Shown: piece by piece, positions 45,792-55,759 of the stretch
Position numbering within the stretch: the stretch's first letter is position 1
Layout: each line of letters begins with the position of its first letter
Source of the DNA: Blautia faecicola
GTDB lineage: Bacteria; Bacillota; Clostridia; Lachnospirales; Lachnospiraceae
Reading direction: 5' to 3'
Length of the DNA stretch: 64,000 bases
Assembly: GCF_004123145.1 (NCBI RefSeq)
Contig: NZ_SDKC01000001.1
Location: forward strand, 1,817,501 to 1,881,500
Translations under genes and position numbers: made by a program
Notes under the pieces: model-generated
Told to the model about the DNA's origin: nothing
Databases searched by the model: none
Seen by the model: only the letters and a program-made list of their open reading frames with translations

Positions 45792-48296
45792 TTATCTTCG
45801 ACGTATGAATTCCCCGGTAACGCTATTCTTATTTTCTGCAACCTGCTCCGGTGTTCCCAAGGCAACGATTCTTCCGCCTGCTTCGCCGCCTTCCGGACCC
45901 ATATCTATGATATAATCTGCGTTTCGGATCACATCCAGATCGTGTTCGATCACGATTACGGTTGCCCCCTGATCCACAAGTGCCTGGAACACCTGAAGCA
46001 GTGTCTTTACGTCCAATGGATGTAATCCAATCGTCGGTTCATCGAACACGAAGACGGAATCGGACTGCCCTTTTCCCATCTCACTGGCAAGTTTCAGTCT
46101 CTGTGCTTCCCCACCGGACAGTCCCGGTGTCGCCTCTCCCAGGGTCAGATAGCCAAGCCCAAGATCTCGCAGTACTTCCAGCCGCTGCCGCACCACTTTC
46201 CAGTCTCCTGCCGCCTGTAGTGCTGTGTTCACATCCATCGCCATCATCTGCGGCAGCGAATACCTTTTCCCCGGTTTCTTTTCATAGCAAACCTGCCATG
46301 CCGCTTTCGCATACCGAGATCCTTTACATTCCGGACACACCACATCTACATCCGGCAAAAACTGTACATCCAGTGTGATCTGCCCTGTTCCATCACATGC
46401 CGGACATCTGAGATTTCCGGTATTATAGGAAAAATCCTTTGCCTTGTATTTCATCCTTTTTGCATCGTCAGTTTTTGCGTAAATCTTTCGAAGTTCATCA
46501 TGCACATTGGCATACGTTGCCACGGTAGAACGAATGTTGATTCCAATCGGTGACGCATCGATCAGTTTCACATGGGAAATCCCCTCCGCAGAAACATTTT
46601 TCACGTGTTCCGGCAATGTCTCTCCGTTCAATGCTGCCTCCAGTCCCGGAATCAGGCTTTCCAGTACCATCGTAGTCTTGCCAGAGCCGGACACACCGGT
46701 CACAACGGTCAGCCTGCCTTTTGGAATATCGACTTCCAGAGGTTTTACCGTATGGATCGCATTGGTAGAAAGATGGATAACTCCCAGATCAAACATATTT
46801 TCAGCATGCGTCTGTTCCCGTACCGGCAAATTCGTTTTCTGCGCTAAAAACGGACCAATCATGGAAGCCGGATTCTTTGTAATCTCCGGAATCGTTCCCT
46901 CTGCGATCACATATCCGCCGCCATTTCCTGCCTCCGGTCCCATCTCCACGATCCAGTCAGCTTCCGACAGAATCTGCGTATCGTGATCCACCAGAAGAAC
47001 CGAATTACCATCTGCGATCAGATCATGCATTACGGCATTCAATCCATTAATATTGGAAGGATGTAATCCGATCGAAGGCTCATCCAACACGTACAGCACA
47101 CCTGTCGTACGGTTTCTCACAGCTCTCGCCAGCTGCATCCGCTGCCGCTCCCCAGTAGATAATGTAGCGGCGGCTCTGTCAAGAGACAGGTAAGAAAGTC
47201 CCAGATCTATCAGTCTTTTTGCAGCTGTCTGAAAAGATTCGCAGATTGCCTCTGCCATCGGACGCATTTCCTCCGGCAGAGAATCCGGAACATCGGCAAC
47301 CCACACAACCAAATCTTTTAAAGTCATCTGACACGCCTCCGCCAGTCCGATGCCTCGAAGTTTCGGTGCTCTCGCTTTTTCGGAAAGTCTGCTTCCCTGA
47401 CACTGCGGGCAGATCTCTTCTTTCAGGAATTTTTCCACACGTTTCATGCCCTTTTCATCTTTTACTTTAGCAAGGGCATTTTCCACAGTATACACCGCAT
47501 TATAATAGGTAAAATCCAGTTCTCCTGCCTGGTTCGAATTCTTTGCTTTATAAAAAATATGTTTCTTTTCCGCCGGCCCGTGATAAACAATATCTTTTTC
47601 TTTCTCCGTCAGCTCGCGAAACGGAATATCCGTGCGCACACCCATTTCCCGACATACATCCGTCATCAGTGACCACATCAGACTGTTCCACGGTGCAACC
47701 GCCCCGTCATCGATACTGATCGAATCATCAGGTACCAGAGAATCAATATTTACCGTCCGTACTCGCCCGGTACCACCACATTCCGGGCATGCACCCTGAG
47801 AATTAAACGCAAGTTCTTCCGCACTCGGCGGCTGCACCTGCTCCCCACAGATTGGGCAAAGAATCTCCTGCTCCGCTGCCACTTTTAATGTCGGCTCCAC
47901 ATAATGCCCATTGGGACACCGATGCGAAGCCAGCCTCGAATACATCAGCCGCAGACTGTTCAAAAGCTCCGTTCCCGTGCCAAACGTACTCCGGATTCCC
48001 GGAATTCCCGGCCGCTGATGCAGCGCAAGTGCCGCCGGTACATACAAAACTTCATCCACCTGTGCCTTCGCCGCACCCGTCATACGTCTTCGCGTATAAG
48101 TAGAAAGCGATTCCAGATACCTCCTGGATCCCTCCGCATACAACACCCCCAACGCCAACGACGACTTCCCGGAGCCGGACACACCTGCGATGCCTACGAT
48201 CTGGTGCAGGGGGATATCTACGTTTATGTTCTTCAGGTTGTGGACTCTGGCACCTCGGATTTGGATGTATTTGGGGTTGTTATCGTGATTGTTCAT
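45792..48296 (-). CDS. UvrA-like ABC ATPase (short, UvrA2-type)
   Basis: 834 residues with an AAGGAGA site. Two ABC ATPase modules in the UvrA style: Walker [10 protein letters not shown] (38-46) and GVSGSGKTT (near 545), signatures LSTGERQRM and LSGGEAQRL, and zinc-finger cysteines CPICG/CPECGG and CPACDG/CPECKG. It is about 100 residues shorter than UvrA, and the region after the first Walker A lacks the UvrB-binding domain, as in UvrA2 and drug-resistance relatives. It probably binds DNA with lesions or intercalated drugs without acting with UvrB; the precise role is not known. Confidence 0.88.
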   Translation of the reverse strand: MNNHDNNPKYIQIRGARVHNLKNINVDIPLHQIVGIAGVSGSGKSSLALGVLYAEGSRRYLESLSTYTRRRMTGAAKAQVDEVLYVPAALALHQRPGIPGIRSTFGTGTELLNSLRLMYSRLASHRCPNGHYVEPTLKVAAEQEILCPICGEQVQPPSAEELAFNSQGACPECGGTGRVRTVNIDSLVPDDSISIDDGAVAPWNSLMWSLMTDVCREMGVRTDIPFRELTEKEKDIVYHGPAEKKHIFYKAKNSNQAGELDFTYYNAVYTVENALAKVKDEKGMKRVEKFLKEEICPQCQGSRLSEKARAPKLRGIGLAEACQMTLKDLVVWVADVPDSLPEEMRPMAEAICESFQTAAKRLIDLGLSYLSLDRAAATLSTGERQRMQLARAVRNRTTGVLYVLDEPSIGLHPSNINGLNAVMHDLIADGNSVLLVDHDTQILSEADWIVEMGPEAGNGGGYVIAEGTIPEITKNPASMIGPFLAQKTNLPVREQTHAENMFDLGVIHLSTNAIHTVKPLEVDIPKGRLTVVTGVSGSGKTTMVLESLIPGLEAALNGETLPEHVKNVSAEGISHVKLIDASPIGINIRSTVATYANVHDELRKIYAKTDDAKRMKYKAKDFSYNTGNLRCPACDGTGQITLDVQFLPDVDVVCPECKGSRYAKAAWQVCYEKKPGKRYSLPQMMAMDVNTALQAAGDWKVVRQRLEVLRDLGLGYLTLGEATPGLSGGEAQRLKLASEMGKGQSDSVFVFDEPTIGLHPLDVKTLLQVFQALVDQGATVIVIEHDLDVIRNADYIIDMGPEGGEAGGRIVALGTPEQVAENKNSVTGEFIRRR

Positions 48297-48480
48297 TGGT
48301 TGTTCTCCTTTATTTCTTACATCTTTGATTGACTTTTGATAGAAATACTTTATAATGAAGTTAAGAAATGGGTTTTGTGTCGTGTACGGTCTTAGGATCC
48401 AAGCGGGTTGCTCGTTTCTTTTTTATTCTATACAAAACTTTTATCCAGCTCACACAATATCTTTATATTATAATCCCATA

Positions 48481-48511
48481 ATGAGCCGATAACCATCGGC
48501 TACCGGCTCAT
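48481..48511. repeat. Nested hairpin between UvrA-like and flavin-oxidase genes
   Basis: Outer arms ATGAGCCG and CGGCTCAT with an inner GCCGAT/ATCGGC alternative. It lies 47 bases past the stop of the pyridoxamine-oxidase-like gene on the minus strand. There is no clear T-run, so use as a terminator is uncertain. Confidence 0.5.
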
Positions 48512-48557
48512 CGTTACTCAATTCCGTATTCATATAATTTCCAGAATTTTTTATTTT

Positions 48558-48950
48558 TTAAAAAGTAATCACTTCCGGTTCATGCGTAAATGCAGAAATC
48601 GTTGCGGTTGCATTCTTAAAATAAAAAACTTCTGTATTGCCATCATCTGCGGCATACATTTTCTGTAAACTCGGATATGCATCCAGCATGGACTGTCTTG
48701 CTTCCACACGATCATCCTCTACCAGTTCGCCAGCCACACGGATCCATTCACCACCCTTAAAAGCACAGATCTCAGCTTTCGGATTGGCATGTAACTGTTT
48801 TGAGACATCTTTCACTTTTCCGGTCTGGATATACAGCTTGCCCTCAAAAATATGAGCTGTTCCAAAAGGACGAACTCTCGGTTGATTACCCTCTACAGTT
48901 GCCAGATAATATGTCTCTGCGTCTTTTAAAAATTGTAATACTGTCTCCAT
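48558..48950 (-). CDS. Pyridoxamine 5'-phosphate oxidase-family protein
   Basis: 130 residues, a split-barrel flavin-binding protein of the general PNPOx-like family (YYLATVEGNQPRVRPFGTAHI at residues 13-33, then LYIQTGKVKDVSKQL and ICAFKGGEWIRVAGELV). Such small members bind FMN or F420-like cofactors or heme and usually act as oxidoreductases of unknown substrate. Monocistronic. Confidence 0.9.
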   Translation of the reverse strand: METVLQFLKDAETYYLATVEGNQPRVRPFGTAHIFEGKLYIQTGKVKDVSKQLHANPKAEICAFKGGEWIRVAGELVEDDRVEARQSMLDAYPSLQKMYAADDGNTEVFYFKNATATISAFTHEPEVITF

Positions 48951-49124
48951 GATTATGCCCCTTTCTGTGGTGATATGTTTGAGATAAGTATAGCACTGGA
49001 AAGACGGATGTGCAAATTTTTATGTATTCATATCCACCTTTCATCTTGCATTCATTGCACCAATTTCTTTTATTTTCCTGTGGATTTTTCATAAAATCAT
49101 GTATAATCAAATCAACAAGTATTT

Positions 49125-49211
49125 TGGTCGACAAGACCATACATTAAAAACACTTTGACCGACGAGGTTTCTCTGGTTTTCCAGAGCGGTGGATGGTTAG
49201 CGCCATCCACC
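49125..49211 (+). other. Three tandem hairpins next to the Septu-like genes
   Basis: Three hairpins in a row: TGGTC/GACCA (49125-49139), CTCTGG/CCAGAG with a TTTT loop (49171-49186), and GGTGGATGG/CCATCCACC (49188-49211). A TATAAT box (49102-49107, plus strand) lies just upstream without a convincing -35. The last hairpin adjoins the HNH stop codon on the other strand, so it could serve as that gene's 3' end; alternatively the set is a small RNA gene. Confidence 0.45.
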
Positions 49212-49212
49212 T

Positions 49213-49923
49213 TTAAATGTCAAATAATTTTTTCTTCTGATTCTCAGGAATAAATTTCTCCAATTCCCCATACTTTTCCTCATTATCCCATATCAGCCAT
49301 CTCTTAAATGCCGTAAACGCAGAACTGTCTTTCAGTTCCCTCTTCAGAAGCATCGCAATATCCTCTTTTTCCTCTTCGTTCTCTGCTTCCTGATACTCCC
49401 TTACATATTCTTTGAACTTTGAAAGATCTTTCCGCAACGTTTTACGTATAATCCTTGCTTCCATTTTCTTCTGAGGAGTCGTTCCATAATATGCATCATT
49501 TAACAGCAAAATGGTATTTCTGATCGCTACATTATCATCCTTCACCGGCACAAACTCCAGTTTTTCATCCGTTCCAAAATAACCTGTTTTCCGAAAAGCA
49601 ATCAGGTGTTCTACAGGCTCTGTTGTACAGTTCAATATTGGTTCATATTTGTCTGACTTAATATTGTTGCAATGTGCACATACCCAAAACAGATTATTCC
49701 AATCATATTTCAGTTTCTTATTGCCCCGGTGTGGAATCAGATGTTCAATTTGATAGGATGTTGCTTCTTTGTTTTCACAAATATAACATTTTCCATGGAA
49801 TACTTCCCGTAAAGCCTGATTCACATGTTCTGTATTGTATGAATGTCCTGTATTACATGCTTCCTGCAAATCATCCATTGCCTCTTGTGTATGCCGGGTT
49901 GTTTTCCTCTCAATCTTAATCAT
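49213..49923 (-). CDS. HNH endonuclease, PtuB-like (Septu)
   Basis: 236 residues from the ATG at 49923, which overlaps the last 8 bases of the ATPase gene. The HNH site is clear: Cys46-x-x-Cys49, E60-H61, Asn76/77 and Cys82..Cys85-Asn86 in WVCAHCNNIKSDKY. The C-terminal half is helical and charged. The pairing with an upstream AAA ATPase in one coupled unit is the layout of Septu (PtuA ATPase plus PtuB HNH nuclease), an anti-phage system in which the nuclease cuts nucleic acid when the ATPase senses infection. Assignment is by domains and gene order. Confidence 0.8.
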   Translation of the reverse strand: MIKIERKTTRHTQEAMDDLQEACNTGHSYNTEHVNQALREVFHGKCYICENKEATSYQIEHLIPHRGNKKLKYDWNNLFWVCAHCNNIKSDKYEPILNCTTEPVEHLIAFRKTGYFGTDEKLEFVPVKDDNVAIRNTILLLNDAYYGTTPQKKMEARIIRKTLRKDLSKFKEYVREYQEAENEEEKEDIAMLLKRELKDSSAFTAFKRWLIWDNEEKYGELEKFIPENQKKKLFDI

Positions 49924-51160
49924 TTGTTCCCCTTCTCCGTTCGATATCCTCAAACTTTTCTCTGGCAGCTCCTGACAGATCTGTTGACAGATTTTTAAAT
50001 TTTATTTTTAATTCTGCCCGTTCAGCCCTCTCCTCTTCCGTCAGTTTTTTTCCAGAACACAACTGTGCATATCGCTCCAGTTCCTCTTTTAATGTATCTG
50101 AATATTCATCTGCCTCAAAGTAGCCTTCCGCAAGTTCATCTGATGAAAAAGCAGCCAGATTTTCCAGTTCCACATGCTTTTCCAGATCATATGCTTTCGC
50201 ATTGGAAATAGAATTCAAAATATATGGCGAATGTGTTGTCACGATAAATTGAATATTCGGGAAAAATTCTGTTAAGAATGGAAGAATTTTTTTCTGCAGT
50301 TCAATATGAAGATGCGTTTCCAACTCATCAATCAGAACAATTCCCTGTGCATTATACTGACTGATTTCTTCATCCAATAACCAGTTTTTATCCATTCGAA
50401 GAATCAAATCGGATACAATATAGATTACAGATGAATAGCCATCTGACAGTTCACTGAATTCAAAAGGCTCCCGGCCTTCCTGTCTGATTTTAAAATTATA
50501 ATTTTTATAATCATATTCCAGATGAATCGATTTTTCGTCCAGCAAAACCTGCAGCGCAGATTCAAATCTGTCAAACCATTGTTGAATCCGCTCTACGATT
50601 TCCTTATCGCCTTCGTTTCTTGCAAAAGACTGCTGGGTTTTCATGTGAACCATATATTTAAGAAGAATATTTCCGGCGTTCTCTGTGGTATTATATACCT
50701 CAGCCAGTTTAATATTTTCCACACCATTCGGTTTCGCAAATTCCGCTTTCCGTTCTGCCGGGAAATACGCGGTTATAAATTCTCCTTTTTGATATACACC
50801 TTCAAGTCCATCACTTTCATTCCATGTAACCCTGATACCATCATTATACTCTTGAATTCTATTAGACCATTTCTTATATTCTTTTTCTGCTTTAAATCGT
50901 TCAGTCTCACTTGAAGCATTTTCTATTTCTTGTTTTGCATCTGCTACCCATCGTGGCCAATTCCCCGTTAATGACATAAGATATCCATCCTTAAGAACTT
51001 TCAGATATCTCACTAATCTTAACAGTAACGATGTTTTTCCCGAACCATTTTTTCCAGTCAACAGCAAATGCTGCCGTTTTGTTGTATCCAACTCGATCGT
51101 TATATTTGATAAATGATACAACTTTTCTATATTAATTTCACTGATAAAATATTCTTTCAC
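49916..51160 (-). CDS. AAA ATPase, PtuA-like (Septu)
   Basis: 414 residues. ABC/SMC-like ATPase of the AAA_21 type: Walker A GKNGSGKTS (36-44), a helical insertion (about 70-130), the signature-like FSELSDGYSSVIYI, Walker B GIVLIDELETHLH and the switch THSPYIL. It is first in a two-gene unit with an HNH nuclease whose start overlaps its stop (ATGATTAA). In Septu the ATPase forms a complex that holds the nuclease. Shorter than some PtuA proteins, so the exact subtype is open. Confidence 0.8.
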   Translation of the reverse strand: MKEYFISEINIEKLYHLSNITIELDTTKRQHLLLTGKNGSGKTSLLLRLVRYLKVLKDGYLMSLTGNWPRWVADAKQEIENASSETERFKAEKEYKKWSNRIQEYNDGIRVTWNESDGLEGVYQKGEFITAYFPAERKAEFAKPNGVENIKLAEVYNTTENAGNILLKYMVHMKTQQSFARNEGDKEIVERIQQWFDRFESALQVLLDEKSIHLEYDYKNYNFKIRQEGREPFEFSELSDGYSSVIYIVSDLILRMDKNWLLDEEISQYNAQGIVLIDELETHLHIELQKKILPFLTEFFPNIQFIVTTHSPYILNSISNAKAYDLEKHVELENLAAFSSDELAEGYFEADEYSDTLKEELERYAQLCSGKKLTEEERAERAELKIKFKNLSTDLSGAAREKFEDIERRRGTND

Positions 51161-51221
51161 TATGAATCCTCCAGTTATTCTGCCTAACTATTCATTATAG
51201 TATCATGGGCGGAAGAAATTT

Positions 51222-51617
51222 TCAATTTTTCTGGATATACTCCCTGATCTTCTCAATCAACCCTTCATCCGCCGGCAGCCATTCCACACTCCCCAGTGTC
51301 TCCTTTGTCAGCCACTTTGCTGCCTCGTGCTCTTTCAGCACCAAATCTCCAGACTTCACAGTGCAGATGAAGCAATCCATCGACAAATGAAACTTCGGAT
51401 AATCATACTCCACGGTATCCAAAAGTTCTTCCACCTGAATCTCCGTATCCAGTTCTTCCCGGATCTCTCTTACGATTGCTTCTCTGGCTGTTTCCCCTTC
51501 TTCAATCTTACCTCCCGGAAATTCCCAGCCATCTTTGAATTCACCGTAACCTCTCTGCGTTGCAAATACTTTTCCGTTGTCTATAATAATCGCTGCCACT
51601 ACCTTAATTGTCTTCAT
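51222..51617 (-). CDS. NUDIX hydrolase, MutT type
   Basis: 131 residues. The NUDIX box reads GGKIEEGETAREAI then VREIREELDTEI (about 36-60), matching GX5EX7REUXEEXGU apart from the last residues. It is of the nucleoside triphosphate pyrophosphohydrolase group (8-oxo-dGTP type). It begins 12 bases after the DUF3427-helicase gene ends, and such a NUDIX gene commonly accompanies that helicase type, so a joint function is likely. Confidence 0.9.
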   Translation of the reverse strand: MKTIKVVAAIIIDNGKVFATQRGYGEFKDGWEFPGGKIEEGETAREAIVREIREELDTEIQVEELLDTVEYDYPKFHLSMDCFICTVKSGDLVLKEHEAAKWLTKETLGSVEWLPADEGLIEKIREYIQKN

Positions 51618-51629
51618 CCTGCGTCTCCT

Positions 51630-54586
51630 TTATCCATTGATAATATACTCATAAATATCTTCTCTGACCGGCGTATCCAACGCCCACTCAATCTCTACTG
51701 CTGTCTTGTCCGTATTAGCCATGACAAATTCTTCGGTTCGACCCGTAGCTGTCATCCGACCAAGATAATAAAATTCTTTGGAAATCTTATCATCCTTATT
51801 CTTTCTCACAAAAAGCTGTACATCAATCCCCCGTTCCTTTGCTTTCAGGAAATTTTGCACATCCTCTGAATCCCTGCTTCGCCCACTTTTCGAAATAGCA
51901 ATCAGACGATCCGCTGTGAGAAAATGATCTTCGTATTTTGTTGTATCGCTGATATCCTCCTGTTTATCATAATTGATAAATACAGGAAATGTTTTTGTCT
52001 TCTTATCATATTTATACCCACCGATATTCAACGGAACTTCATTACGCTCCCAGTTTAACAACCGACAGGCATCCTCATACGTATATTTCTGATATAATAC
52101 CAGATCCGTATCCTGATATGTCTTACTATAGTTCATCTGATACCGGGCGATACCAAACTCCACAACTTCTTCCAGTATCTTATAAAACTCCCGATTTCCA
52201 ACATCTTTTCAAAATTTTCGGAAACCCGATAATCTTTCCCTTCTTTTTCAAGAAAAACACAGGAAGCATACGTTTTCTTTGCCGCACTGGTTGGAAATTC
52301 ATTCGTCATGATATTTACTACATTTTCCGCGCAGTTTTCTGTCATAGCACGATGATATTTTTTCTCCAGCGCTTGCTGCAAAATATTCAACAGTCCATGA
52401 TGATACTTTAGCATACGATTCAGAAGTTCCAACTCATGAATTCTTTTCCCGCTGGCTAATTTTTTACATATGAATTCAATAACCTTTTCTTCCTCTTCGG
52501 AAAGCCGTACCGTATATTCTTTCTCGTATTTCACCAGAAACTTATAATACGAACCCAGACTGTTATTCTCAAAAATCCGCAACACATCCATCTCGCCATA
52601 TCGGTCAAAATCCGATAGCTTCGGAATATGTCCCAGTTTATTTTTAAGATTTGTATAATTCTCTCGGATTAGCTTAATATCATTAAAATTCGCCGTATCA
52701 ATCGCCTGGAAAATCCTTTTCCTGGAAATTTCATCAAAGTGAATGGTACTTGCTCCCGGAATCACCCGTCCGCCTTCGGTTACATACCGACGAATATTAT
52801 CTTTGTTATAACTTCGGTCTCCGGATAACGCAATTGGAATCATAAAATTATTACGATAATTTCCAATGAAATCCAGAACCACCACGTATTCCTTATTTTC
52901 TGCTTTACGCAGTCCCCGACCCAATTGCTGGATAAATACAATCGGAGACTCCGTAGGACGCAACATGATAACCTGATTGATTTCCGGCACATCCACACCT
53001 TCTGAGAAAATATCCACGGAAATAATATAATCCAGTATATTTTCTCCAGCATCTGCTGCCAGCCGTTCAATTGCATCTGCCCTTGCTGACTCAGAATCAT
53101 TTCCGCTTAATACCTGTGTTCTCCAACCACGCTTATTGAATTTCTTTGATAATTCTTTTGCTTCATCAATCCGGCTGCAGAAAATCAAACCCTTCACCCG
53201 ATCACCACTATAGCTGAAAAACTCCGCCTGTTTCATAACATTTGTCACACGCTCATCCGAAGTCAAACACCGAAAATTCTCCAGTTTTTCCTCTGCTCCC
53301 TTCGCCTCATCCGCAATCACTTCCAGATCTGTAATTCCAAAATAATGGAATGGGCATAGCAAATCTTCTTCCATAGCATCCTGCAACCGAATCTCATAGG
53401 CAATCTGATGATTAAAAATCTCATAAATATTTCTGCCTTCCAGATTATCATCTCGCTTATCCGGTGTCGCAGTCATACCAAGCCACAGTTTTGGTGTAAA
53501 ATACTCCATCACTTTTTTATAACTGTTGGCAGAACTATGATGTGCTTCATCAATAATAATCGCGTCAAATGCTGTCCGTTCAAAAGCATGCAATGTCTGT
53601 TCTTTACTGATAGTCTGAATAGTTGCAAATATATAATCTTTGTCCATTTCCTGATACTGACCGGTAACCATTCCCATCGAAACACTGCAGCCAAATACTT
53701 TACGGTAAGATTTCTTTGCCTGCTTTGCAATCTGATTCCTATGTACTAAAAATAATACCTTCCGAAAGCCAAGCTCTCTCATGGCAAAGGCAGAAGCATA
53801 CGTCTTTCCCGTACCTGTCGCACTGATCAGTAACGCTTTATCTTCCCCTGCATCATATATTTTCTGCAGATTATTGATAAATCCGGTCTGCATGGAGTTT
53901 GGTTGTAACCGATACGCCTCTAACGACGGAATCTGTTCCTGGCGCGCCAGTTCCTTCTGTTTACGGATAATTTTATTTCTTGTATAGTTTTCCGTATAAC
54001 TGTCAATAAATTGTTCAAATTCCACCGCCTGCGGAGAATTCCACAAATCCTCAAATTCTGTCAGTACACTTTGCGCATATTCCCCTTGTTCCGTAGAAAC
54101 AATCCTCGTATTCCATTCCCGATTCACAGTAAGCGCACTGAGTGTCATATTGGAACTTCCCACAATAATCCGGTACATCTCTTCTTTTTTGAAAATATAC
54201 CCTTTTGTGTGAAATCCTTCTTCTGTCTGATCTGTTACATACATCTTTACATGCAAATTGGAAAACTCTTCTAATTTCCGCAACGCCTTCGGATCACTGA
54301 ATGTCAAATAATCCGTTGTCAAAATCCGCCCCGGAATCCCCCGCTTCTCCAGTTCTTTTAATGTCTGAAGCAGCGGTGTAATTCCACTCATCGTGATAAA
54401 TGCCACACTGATGGCAAACTGCTCACAGGATAATAATTCATCCTCAATGGATGAGATTACCTTACGTCCCTCTTTGTAATTGTTGGATACAAACTGCGGT
54501 CGGTAAGCCAGGTTGGAGGAGACGGTGTGGTCGATGAAAGCTGTGGTTAACGCATAATTCAAATTCGTTATTTTTATTTTATTCAT
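51630..54586 (-). pseudogene. PLD-DEAD/DEAH helicase-DUF3427 protein, frameshifted
   Basis: The intact protein would be about 985 residues. The first frame (54586-52133) has a phospholipase-D-like nuclease motif (FHTKGYIF then VGSSNMTLSAL, near 125-150), a superfamily 2 helicase with SATGTGKTYA (near 260), IIDEAHH, GMTATP and QQLGRGLRKA. The C-terminal DUF3427 domain lies in the next frame (52163-51630; LNIGGYKYDKKTKTFPVFI). The break is at 52195-52197, where GGAAATCGGG would need one more A to give LENREFYKILEEVVEFG. The nuclease and helicase parts remain, but DUF3427 is cut off unless the break is a sequencing error. Confidence 0.85.
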
Positions 54587-54671
54587 TTTTAGTATCTTCT
54601 CACTATCAAATCAAATATATATAAACTCAATTTTTTCTTGAACTGTATTGTCTTATTATATTTAATATCAA

Positions 54672-55607
54672 TTAGTAATTAAACAACTTCTCGCAAAATA
54701 TTTTATTTATGTCATTTTCTTCTATTAAATATTCTGATACATCAACTATTTTTTGGATTTCAAATCCAGTTATGCGCATTATCTCACTCACAGTTAATCC
54801 TTGGGCAATAAGTCTAGCTATTCCGTTCAAGGCAATTGTTGTTGCTGTAATATTGTTTTGGCTTTCTGTTGAAAATTTACTTTTTACAGTTTGTAAAACA
54901 GAATTAGAATCCAATTTTTCTCCCTTTGTATTTGTAAAAAAGTACGTTCTGTTATGATATTCTTGTAGATAATTGTAATAATTCATATGCTCTAGTATTT
55001 CATCATATAATTTTATTTTATAAACACCTTTGCGATTTTTTATAGTCATAATACCATTTTCCAAATCTACATTTGTTCTAACTAAACCAACAATAACGTT
55101 TAATTTAAATCCATAATTTAACAATAACTCACAAATAACCTTTTGACCATATTGATAAAAATTATTCACATTTAGTTGATCTATAATTGTATGTAAGCAA
55201 GCAAGTTCTTTCTCATCAATAGGAACATATATTTCACGTTCCAATTCTTGATTAAGATTTCGGCAAATATTTGTAATTAAGTGTTTATTTCGGCACCCTC
55301 GTTCTAACGCTGGACAACATATTCCTCCTAATTTTGAAATGTATTCGGAATAAAACAAATCAATGGCACTTAAATATCTATTTACCGCTTCAACTCCCTT
55401 TACTTTTTTGCTACTTTGGCAATATAACATACAAGAATGCACAATATCATATTCCGTTATCACATTATTGAATAAATCTTTTAATCCAGAATATTCAAAA
55501 TCTTTAAAAAACTTTACAAAAGCAGCATAACATTGTCCATAGTTTTCCCGTTCATATTTCTTTTGGTTATAATATTCTTCCACAGCTATTTTTAATACAT
55601 CATTCAT
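54672..55607 (-). CDS. Degenerate tyrosine-recombinase-fold protein
   Basis: 311 residues with a GGGGAA site. The second half follows the tyrosine recombinase plan: helix LLLNYGFKLNVIVGLVRTNVD, strand pair GIMTIKNRKGVYKIKLYDE, FFTNTKGEKLDSNSVLQTV, then GIARLIAQGLTVSEIMRITGFE. The catalytic Arg is absent at its usual place (YGFKL for tGlR), the HxxR is replaced (TTIALNG) and the late His is missing (ITGFEIQ); only a Lys and a Tyr (VSEYLIE) remain. So it likely binds DNA or protein without recombining. It follows the Detocs genes on the same strand by 152 bases and shares their AT-rich composition. The fold call is by eye. Confidence 0.55.
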   Translation of the reverse strand: MNDVLKIAVEEYYNQKKYERENYGQCYAAFVKFFKDFEYSGLKDLFNNVITEYDIVHSCMLYCQSSKKVKGVEAVNRYLSAIDLFYSEYISKLGGICCPALERGCRNKHLITNICRNLNQELEREIYVPIDEKELACLHTIIDQLNVNNFYQYGQKVICELLLNYGFKLNVIVGLVRTNVDLENGIMTIKNRKGVYKIKLYDEILEHMNYYNYLQEYHNRTYFFTNTKGEKLDSNSVLQTVKSKFSTESQNNITATTIALNGIARLIAQGLTVSEIMRITGFEIQKIVDVSEYLIEENDINKIFCEKLFNY

Positions 55608-55759
55608 TAAGTTCCCCTATTTTCATCAAGTATATTTATTTGTATTTTTCTATTATTACTCTAATAATGTCATCTTTTATACTGCATAATCCATATTATT
55701 TGGTATTATTGAATTTTTATAAAATTTCACAAATATCAGATAATATTTTATAGAAATAT

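Noticed and set aside
45653-45865. A 70-codon frame over the end of the UvrA-like gene
   Set aside because: It overlaps the UvrA-like coding end in another frame and reads into palindromic non-coding DNA; no family match or ribosome site.
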